Assembly (NCBI GenBank): GCA_018296165.2
Contig: JACKQL020000200.1
Span: forward strand, 1-54,602
Reading direction: 5' to 3'
Length of the DNA: 54,602 nt
Source of the DNA: Termitomyces sp. T153
Taxonomy: Eukaryota; Basidiomycota; Agaricomycetes; Agaricales; Lyophyllaceae
The notes below the pieces were generated by a model. The model was given only the letters and a program-made list of their open reading frames with translations. It made no database searches and was not told the DNA's origin. Shown here one piece after another: positions 46,663 to 54,602 of this stretch (within the stretch, counting starts at the first letter, position 1; the number at the start of each line of letters is the position of its first letter). The translations under genes and the position numbers were made by a program.

Positions 46663-47057
46663 AATATATCAATAGCTCAATGTGGTTAAGGATTTACTAA
46701 TAAGCTTGTCAGTCAACATCAATCAATCAATAGATGTAACCAAACATACTTTGTCATGTGGCCTCCTTTCCACAACTTTGGAAATCTCCAATGTTTGGTC
46801 ATGTTGTGTTGAAAAAACATGCAAGCCATGAAACACAGTGTCCACTAAATTGTGTCTGGCCTTTCCACATCTGTGAGATACATGACACCTTGCACACATG
46901 GTCAAATGATGGTATGTATCTATTAAAGTTTTCTACTGTAATTTTTTCAAGAGAAAACTGTTCAAAGTGCCAAAAACAGCCAACTCATATGTGCAAAGTC
47001 ACCACATTCATGAGCACACAGCCACTTTCCCACATCTCTTGTCACATATTATATAGA
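46663..47057 (-). mobile_element. Helitron 3: isolated 5' end in minus orientation
   Basis: On the minus strand it begins A^TCTATATAATATGTG at 47057 and follows the first ~400 bp of Helitrons 1 and 2 (GGGAAAGTGGCTG, CACAATTTAGTGGACACTG, TTGTGGAAAGGAGGCCACA, CCACATTGAGCTATTGATA). It stops before the gene. With the 5' end of Helitron 2 at 40895 it forms an inverted pair enclosing 6.2 kb. Confidence 0.87.
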
Positions 47058-48206
47058 TGCAAGCTTAAAATCAATATTTTCAACACCTGCCAGTTGTACT
47101 AAATATCAGTGATGCTACCTGTGCACTGGATAAACTGATAGCACACCCAGGCCTTCCATAGTGTGTTTGATAGCCCATATTTCACCTCAAAAATACCTGA
47201 TCAGACTCTCCAAATCATCTTCGACAGACATGACAAGTTGAGTTTCAATGCACTAAAATGTAATTTGAAATTGCGAAAATGGAGAAAACCTGGAGATTAG
47301 AAATATACTTACTGTATACCTCTGATAGCCCTAGTATGTGTGAGTTGCATTCAAATTGTAGCGCGAACCATGATATGAGCATGAGAAGTCGTCATTGATC
47401 ATCGAGACTCGAGGACCCGAGGACGACTGACGTCAGCGTCGACTTGATGCTTACCTCATCTTCTTATCTTATCTCATTATCTTATTCGCATTGTTCCACG
47501 GATATACTCCCAGATATTGGTTCAAAAATTATTGGACGGAGATTGTTGTATCAGTCTTCAGGAGTGAGGTTTTTGAGTGAAAATAACGTTGAGAACGAAC
47601 TTGGTTGGCCATGCAATGAGGTGACTTCATGATGTTCCCTTGGATGATTCAAGTCATACTGGGACCAACCTTGGATTCTATTCCCCAAGTTGTTTTAAAT
47701 GACGTTATGCATGGAACTATGTTCTAAGTTTACTAGTATTGGGTTCATGATACCGATGAAGCTACCACCATTATAGTTTGCTTGTCCAAGAGGTCCTAGG
47801 TAATACTTGGCCAATACCTGAACTAAATATTCAAGCGACCGTTTTGCTGATGAGGGCAAGTCAAAAGGATTCTAATGTTATGAAAGGGGCTGTAACCTTT
47901 AGGGCCAATGCTGGCTGAGATCGGCAGCCTGACTGAGACCAGATGTTGCTTGTGTCAAGCAACACAAAAAAACCTCTAGGAGATTGAACTCTCTGAATGT
48001 TTTTACTATACATAGCAGTGTCAAGAATCTCTGGAATACTAAACTTGCCCGCCCGCTGAACGTTAATTAGAGGATGATATATCTCATATGGGTGCCACGG
48101 GGTCAAAGTTCATGTATACAAGTCTAACGAAGTCAGTTCAAGGAGAATCATATATTACTGATAAACCAAGTTCATTCTATTGAGAGAGAAAATTATCAGA
48201 GGAAGT
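47058..48206. other. Intergenic, no gene recognised
   Basis: CpG returns to normal from about 47340, marking the edge of the decayed repeat block. No reading frame with recognisable features was seen. The right end is the 3' flank of the Hsp20-like gene. Confidence 0.5.
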
Positions 48207-48951
48207 TCAGATGGAGACAACATGCCTCCCTGTTCTCCGGACGTCAATGGTCAACTGACCACCGGGCTCAAATCTAGCTTGGACAGCGGAAAGGTCGACA
48301 TCGCAGGGCGCGAAGCAAATCTGCCATTCGTAATGACCTGATTACAAGGTTCAGATGTGAGGGTACTATGACCATGGAAGATTTCTCACAGTCACTTTGC
48401 ATATTCCATGCATCAGCTACAACTTTGAGTTTGTCACCCTTATTCGCGGAAATGGTGATCATTTCGGATTCTATGGTGTTTGGAAGCTGTACGCGAAATG
48501 TGTGTTTAGCTTGTATTGTCGACACGTCCATCTTAGGAAAGTAAGACGAAGGAGAACGATGTGCCCTATCAGGCGATGAAGGGGATGCTCCCTGAGACAT
48601 GGTATGGTGGAAGGTGACAATGCGCGGAGCAAATGCGTTCGGCATCTGTTGCCGATGGGTAGGAAGTGTCAGAGAAGGGGGCGGAGGGAAGTGAGCGGCG
48701 AAATGGTCAAGTACTTCGTGGTCTATAGAGAAAGGGCGCTCTTCAATCGCCCCTAGTCGGCCACTGGTGTTATTAGAACTTGGGGTAACCAGAGTCAAAG
48801 ACGTAGCAACAAGAGGAGTAGACGCTGATAGGGTTGGATACGTAGGGATTGAGAAGTACGATGGTTCCGGAGGCGTGGGAGGGCACATTTTATAAGTGGG
48901 TACGGACCGAACACACGACTGCGAAGTAGACACAGAGGAAGACATGGACAT
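48207..48951 (-). CDS. Protein with disordered N-terminus and C-terminal Hsp20/CS-like domain, two exons
   Basis: Exon 1 is 48951-48396 and exon 2 is 48337-48207. The 58-nt intron (GTGACT...AATCAG) is phase 1, giving 228 residues. Residues 1 to about 125 are rich in Ser, Pro and Thr and probably disordered. The C-terminal ~80 residues (FRVQLPNTIESEMITISANKG, then HYEWQICFAP, CDVDLSAVQARFE, PGGQLTIDVRR) have the beta-strand pattern and closing LxIxVRR-type strand of the alpha-crystallin/CS fold. The domain is only complete when the intron is removed. An in-frame upstream ATG at 49060-49062 would add 37 residues; the MSMSSSV start was preferred. A chaperone-like role is inferred from fold only. 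Confidence 0.72.
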
Positions 48952-50993
48952 GGCTGCGGGTTTTTTGTGCCGAAGAAAACAAATGAAACTGTTGGCCTGG
49001 TTCAACCGACTCGCGAAATCTAATGGCGAAACCCAATGGCGAACATATAAAGCATGCAGCAAACGTGGGCGAAGCGTGATGAGGGATTTGAAAGTTCACA
49101 GATCAGCAAAGATCACAAGAAGTGAGTTCCAGGACGGGTAGCTGTGATGATACTTACAGAGAACGAGGGTTCAAAATAGATGGTGACTATCGTGAAACGA
49201 ACATGGGGCGATGCCGTTACTAGGTGCTCATACTAATAGTAAATATAACACCCTTTAAATCAGATATACACAATGCCTCCGGTGTGATCATTGTGGAGCC
49301 CTTGACAGTCGGTGGGGATAATACTAGATGAGTCAGGTTGCCTCGTTGATAGACTGTAACAGTAGCCACATGGCCCGCAAGTACCCGACCGCGATAAATC
49401 CATTCCACTGGGTGTCATGCAATCTGTTGCACAAAGGTACAGCTGTTTCTTGGAATCGATAGGCAGGTTCAAAAATTCCATTATTTGTTCCAATGCTGAT
49501 CTGTCCTAATAGCAGACATTGTCTCTGTACTTTCCGCCAAGCCGAACCTTGCCGAAGCTTCCCAGAAGCTTCTGGTAGCGTGATGTTTGCTCGAGCAGAT
49601 CAACGGTGGGACAAATATCAATTCTCCCCCCTAACGATTTCGGAGCAGCTGTAAAATCAGATCATCATCCGAGTGCCGCATATTCCGGAGAAATCCTTCA
49701 ATTCTTCAAACCCCGACGGTCTGCCTCATTCTCGGACTCCCACTGTCGACCACCAGCCCAAGCTTAATCCCTAGACTTTGTTCTATATGATGAAATCATT
49801 CCTTTATGGAGGTTGACTTATATTCATTTCCGAGTACAAATCTCTGACAAGTGTCGGCATTTACTGACATGGTCGTCACAACCTCTAGTATGTCCAATCC
49901 GCGGCATTTGATGATTTGTCTCCTTCTGACGGGCCTATTGTTGAAGCTAGATCGGATCTTACCAATCCTAGCTATTCTTCTCTAACGACTAGCAATATCA
50001 TCAAGTGCTTTTCTCTGACTCAACTATGTTAGATCAGACTCTGTCGTAGAGTATTACTTCGTGCACAACTACATTGACACAACGCCAACCGTCACTTGGG
50101 CCACTTTTGTCGGTGCAGCGAGCTGTCGATATCTGATGCCGCGGGATCTCTTGACATTTGATCTGCCTGAAATAAACTGCGCTTCTCCCTCCGTAAGAAT
50201 TGACAGCGTGGCGAGCCCGTACAATTTCAGCGGTTTAATGTGATTGCATTCCATCGGCATGAAGAGCTTGATTCTTAATACCTGTCTTGTAGGGCCCCCA
50301 GTGTCTCTCCTGACTAGCTATATGTTAAGTAAATGACTTAATTTGAATTTAAACGAGACGGCAGGCGACGTTACACCCATTTCACAAGGTAACTCCCAAA
50401 CGGGACATCTTTGTGAGTGGATCCATCAACGTCTTCACCAAATTTGTTGTTCCTCCTGTGTTACGTACGACGTTGGATGCTTGACAATCAGCTCATGTTT
50501 CTGATCAATTGTTCGTCTTTGGTCATGCTGCCAGATAGCCTTTAAAAAGATTCATTGTTTGTCTTTTTCCAAGACCTTATGTCCTAAAACACCTTACAAC
50601 ATTGTGATGCATACCTATAGTGCGCAGAACAATTCCTTTAGAGGTCTCATCATGGATATGTCGTCATCATCGTGTTGTTCAGTACGTACGCTTTCCGATA
50701 GCCTATGTCGACTTCCCACTCCTACCCAGCTGTAACGAGAACGTGCTTACTGTTAATGTTCACACACGGTGAGGAAGTATTTAATGGATCGGTGATGTAC
50801 GTCGCAAGGTTACCAACTAACTCTTCTATCGAGAAAGGCTATGTCATCAGCATGTGTTATGCCATTGTTACGTCCCATCAGTACTACTGGCGGCATCGAC
50901 AGACAATCGAGGGAATATCTCACAATGACAATATGCATCGGTGTGGGTTGATGATTTATAGATACTATCCTAGTCATTACGATAACGCAACTG
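48952..50993. other. Intergenic, about 2 kb, no gene recognised
   Basis: CpG content is normal, frames are short, and no homology or strong repeat was recognised. A minus-strand frame at 49260-49493 (QLYLCATDCMTPSGMDLSRSG) could be a gene remnant but cannot be named. Confidence 0.45.
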
Positions 50994-53249
50994 CTACACG
51001 AAAAGACCTTTCCTATCCTCTTTTCTCTAGACTCAGCAATGAGGAAAACCATCTGTTCAGTTTCATATAACAACTTACCAATCGTGCCATGTGGTTAGCC
51101 CCTAGACAAAGAGCAAATAATCGTTTACACTTTTCATCATCCCTGAATGGATAGCTGTATACGTGACGAGTTAAATTCCTGGAAGCATTGACACCAAGAA
51201 TATTGATTCACGTACGCCGCTCCTAGTCTATAAGCCGCCGCCAGGCCAGATACAACCGCAATCTCGTGCATATCTAAGGCCAAGATCAGTGATTGACTTT
51301 TCAATATTGGGAGAACATCGCACTGAGGATAGTCCAAGCTCCAGCAAAATGGGTATGATTCTTCACAGTTGATAAGTTCCACTAAGCGATATTTGGTAGC
51401 GCGGACTATACCTTGCCATTGATGAGGCCCATCCAGGGTACCGTTCCTGCATAGTGCTGCCACCGATGACTTTGTTGTTTCCACCATTTTTCCAGAATGA
51501 TCTGAACACATTTGTCAGATGATCAAAGACAATGTATGAAATGAGGCGTGAATACAACCTTCTCCGGGTCGATTTCGTCCTTCGACCATAGGCGTGCACT
51601 GTCCGGAGAATTGTCGAGGAAAATCGTTTGAAACACATGTTTATCTAGTGGGATGCCATCCTGAGCATTCTCTTTGGTCGGAGAGCTTGATTCCGTGTCG
51701 CTTTCTTTGTTGAATTGTGGGCCACGAGGCGGAACACCGTCAAACTTCAGAATGATATTATTAGACAACGAGAATGTTTCAGTCGCAAAGGACTTGCCTG
51801 GGGTTGATAAACGGTCAAATCGAAGCTCATTTCTACTTTGCGTTTGTCGGATGGGTAGCTTCTGATAAAGTAGAGCGGCGAAAAATACTTCTCGGCGAAT
51901 TTAAATTTCTCTTGCTTGTCGTGATCGTTGGGATCCTTTCGAGAAGTAAGGCAGGGGTCGTATTTGACTTGATAATACTGGATCAAAATAACGTTCATTC
52001 TGCGACCCTAACCGATGGAGGTGTAATCTTACCTTTTCCATATAACCTATGTCATTATGCGTGACCGTGATATCCCAGAGATACTAAATTTTGTCAGCAT
52101 GAAACAAGAGGGTAGGTGGGCTGATGTATACACCTTGACATTGCCGAGAACGCGTTTCTCGAGCCACCGTGCATCCTTGCCAAGCAGAACCAAGGCTGCG
52201 TCTGCGTCTGTGCATATGACGAGTTCATCAAACGTCTCTTGTATCTCTCTGCCTGGATCTACCACAGCCTGTTCATTGTTGGTACCTTTGGTAGGACGGC
52301 TCCAAACCAGAACGCCTCCCATCTTCTTGGATGAAAAACGCTCGACACGGGTGACTTCTCTTCCGTTGATGATTCGGACGGAACCTTGACTGTCTTTCTC
52401 GACAAGTGCCTTCCAAGCGCTGTACAGTTCGGAGAGCCGCGGGAAGGCACGCATAGTCGGGATCGAAGCCAAGAAAGTATCAGGGGAATATTCAAACTGT
52501 ATAAGATTTATCATTCTTACGACTCGAATGACTGATGGTGAAGAAATCATACGTACCAAACGCATGTTAGGATCCATGAAAACCCGTTCTAAGATAGCAC
52601 AAGAAATGAATGGAGTCTGGTTCCCTGTTCCGAAAAACAGAGCCACCAATGGGAATACGATCACTTCGCCGAATTCCTGTACAAGCGGAGGTTAGGATGA
52701 TGAATGCAATGATATCATATTGACCAAACCTTGGAGAACATGAACATTCGGAGCATGGCAGAGACCGAAATGAGAGCGAAGACAGGCTCCAATGTCTTAA
52801 TTACAGTTAGGACCTTGCCAAACTTCTTAATGTCTGCACTGAATCTGAGCCAGTCTTAAGTATAAGTTATGAAATACAAATGTCAGCCAAGCTCACCTGT
52901 CTATCACTTGGCTTGGGAACACGTTGCTCCAAAACTCAGTTTCTGGGTCTTTTCCGAAACTGACCTGCATTCCAACGTCGCTAACACTGAAGCCAAGTTT
53001 ATCAAACATGGCGTAGGTATTATGAAAGACTGGGCTGGCACCCTGGACACCGTCGTTGATATATTCTGCTCCGTATTTCTCCCTGTCGATCGGTGTGGAA
53101 GTCGCCATTCCACCTGTAGCTGCGGAACGCTCATAGAGCGTGACATCGAAAAGCTCAGGGTGCTGAGAGAACGCGAAGGCAGCTGACATCCCAGCGGCTC
53201 CTCCCCCGACGATGAGAACGCGTTTCTTGTCGCTTGTCGTGGCTGACAT
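50994..53249 (-). CDS. FAD-dependent amine-oxidase-like flavoprotein, twelve exons
   Basis: Exons: 53249-52897, 52844-52730, 52676-52557, 52496-52134, 52083-52033, 51977-51798, 51744-51559, 51501-51412, 51360-51324, 51273-51216, 51154-51079, 51026-50994. They total 1662 nt (553 residues) with all phases consistent. The N-terminus has the dinucleotide-binding motif VLIVGGGAAGMSAAFAF and the YERSAATGGMA follow-up. Later blocks are FPSQVIDRFSADIKKFGK, LVICTDADAALVLL, KHVFQTIFLD, WWKQQSHRWQHY and the closing FAD motif GAWTILNMHEIAVVSGLAAAYRLGA, then YPFRDDEKCKRLF. This matches fungal NAD(P)-binding Rossmann/amine-oxidase proteins; the substrate is unknown. Intron 51745-51797 uses a GC donor. The last intron could be retained, which would move the stop to 51013. 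No signal peptide is visible. Confidence 0.87.
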
Positions 53250-53560
53250 GAAAGTAAGAAATAAAGATATTCTTCGTCATAGATATTCTTCTCGTTTATA
53301 AATGAGGGATCGAATCGAGTAAAGGGGCAGATTCACATGACATGACGTCCTTGGAGGCTGACAGAAGGTCGCATTTTGATGCGTGACGTGCCGTGACGAT
53401 TGACGGTTATCGTTGAACCGTCGCGATCCTAAGCGCGTAACTAGGTTCGGACGCGTCTAGCTTTCATATCTGCACTGCGTGGTCTCTCCTGTGATTGTTA
53501 TTGCAACTCTTATTGCGACTTTTACTGTGATTACTAGCGGAATTATCTTTACTGTGGTTC
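53250..53560. promoter_or_regulatory. Upstream flank of the amine-oxidase-like gene
   Basis: This CpG-rich stretch lies between the start codon at 53249 and the gag-like frame beginning near 53561. It contains TGACGT/GACGTG-type motifs near 53340-53400. No clear TATA box was identified. Confidence 0.35.
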
Positions 53561-54407
53561 ATGTCTGCACGCGGAAGAAGAAGGACTCGGGGACGGGGGG
53601 CGAGAGCTGCTTCAGTCATTGCTACTGGTTCTCTCCCCTTACAGCCCACCTTGCTGGAGGGAATATCAGAGGGTTTTAACAGAATCACCCGTCAACCCAT
53701 GGTAGCGGACGTGCTCGAAACTGACGAGTTGGGTGATGAAGGACCGATTGAAGAAATGGGTATTGCGTCCTCTGTGACCATGACCTAGCACCTGCTGCCG
53801 GATCTGCCGTGACGCTTGCACGAGCGGAACATTCCGTTTCCTGTATGGAGACGGAGAGGGGTGCTCAGGTGGCGTCAGATCGACACGCTTGGAACTTCCG
53901 GTCTCCAACGCAAGGCGACGTACCTTCACGCCACCTGGTACAGCTCTGTCTGCATCTGGTGTTGGTATGCACCCGGGCGGCTGGTTTGTACAACCAGTGT
54001 TTGCCCCAACTCCCTTGACTAGACCCGTAATTCCGACCTCTCTGGCTGTACCTAGCACGAGACCAGCTCTGTCTCCAACAGATATGCCGCCACCCAAATG
54101 ATCTCGACTTCGTTCGCGCCGGGCATCGACAAGGGGTGCGGCCATTTCTCCAGGAACCGTGGATCAAGCATTGCGTGATGCTGTTCCGGTCGCAGGGCTA
54201 GCCAAAATGCGGGAGCTGCCCGTCACCCGTGATGCTGATCCGGTCGCAGGGCTAGCCAGAATGCGGGAGCACCGGTCACCCGCTGTTGTATACTTTGAGG
54301 TCGATTCCTTGCCTGGCCGACGATCACACTTTACTGACACGCCAAGGGCCTCTGGTGTTAGGACCCGCCGTCACGATTCCCGCTGTACGGGGGCGCCCCG
54401 TCGATAG
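53561..54407 (+). pseudogene. Arg/Pro-rich frame, possible retroelement gag, frame-broken
   Basis: An ATG at 53561 opens MSARGRRRTRGRGARAASV and runs to a TAG at 53786. A second frame gives SNARRRTFTPPGTALSASG, FVQPVFAPTPLTRPVIPTSL and, after a TGA at 54099, an alpha-helical and Arg-rich part to 54407. That part contains an 18-residue tandem repeat (54177-54284). Farther on, VVFITNDQLRRLLQVYNRNV is open and followed by GTGAGT near 54530. Composition and lack of conserved domains fit a gag region of a CpG-rich LTR element entering from the right, but a fast-evolving host gene is possible. Confidence 0.35.
54177..54284 (+). repeat. 54-bp tandem duplication
   Basis: Two units, 54177-54230 and 54231-54284, share GATGCTG, CCGGTCGCAGGGCTAGCCA and ATGCGGGAGC and differ at a few positions. 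Each codes for 18 residues of the type DAxPVAGLAxMRE. Confidence 0.88.
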
Positions 54408-54602
54408 AGGGCACGCCCATAGACCTGCGCTCGCCTGGCTAGGAGAATGTTGGTGAACAGGTGGTGTTCATAACGAACGATCAGTTGCGACGATTGTTGC
54501 AAGTATACAATCGGAATGTTAATCGAGATGGTGAGTGACCACCTTGGTTGTCGTATGTGTGGCGTACCAGGTGCTTGTGGTGCATCTGGCAGTTGTCGAG
54601 AT

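Overview
The window looks like nuclear DNA of a filamentous basidiomycete (Agaricomycetes). The host genes carry many 42-68 nt introns with GT/GC...AG ends. Their CDS can be assembled exon by exon without a broken frame. The repeats are typical of mushroom-forming fungi: chromodomain Ty3/gypsy elements, Ty1/copia elements, a Tad-like LINE and Helitrons. About 45 of the 54.6 kb is transposon-derived. No CRISPR arrays, rRNA genes or intact tRNA genes were seen.

Layout. 1-3014 holds a CpG-rich LTR element on the minus strand (5' LTR 2048-3014, gag 2015 down to 1), interrupted by a solo LTR (102-1267). It sits in an old, CpG-poor copia element (3015-6389, minus), which also carries a CACTG-ended foldback element (3463-3665) and a decayed solo LTR (4113-5262). 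6390-19577 is a degenerate chromodomain gypsy element on the plus strand. A 6.8 kb Helitron (12501-19284) sits inside its 3' LTR and both Helitron ends can be read to the base. 19578-21690 is a second gypsy fragment (minus). 21690-29112 is a LINE fragment (plus) split by a complete copia element with perfect 5-bp target duplications (22470-27740) and by a further ~470 bp insertion. 29113-31518 holds no gene.

31.5-35.4 kb is a host island. GAL1 galactokinase (31519-33587, minus, 9 exons) is divergent from a UPF0014/FetB-like membrane protein gene (34055-35388, plus, 7 exons), with 467 bp between them. GAL1 includes an 8-nt and a 16-nt exon, both inside catalytic motifs. 36.4-47.1 kb is repeat-derived again: decayed LTR pieces, a second, older Helitron (from 40895) and the inverted 5' end of a third (46663-47057). 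47.1-53.3 kb is a second host island with an Hsp20-like gene (48207-48951, minus) and a 12-exon FAD-dependent amine-oxidase-like gene (50994-53249, minus). The last 1.3 kb is CpG-rich and holds a broken proline/arginine-rich reading frame that resembles a retroelement gag.

The strongest themes are nested transposition that can be ordered in time, methyl-CpG-type decay (premature TGA codons at expected arginine positions) and ultra-small exons in GAL1. I did not find a clearly new multi-gene system. The observations most worth a second look are the GAL1 micro-exons, the Helitron ends with CTTG terminus and a subterminal hairpin array, and the pair of inward-facing Helitron 5' ends at 40.9 and 47.1 kb.
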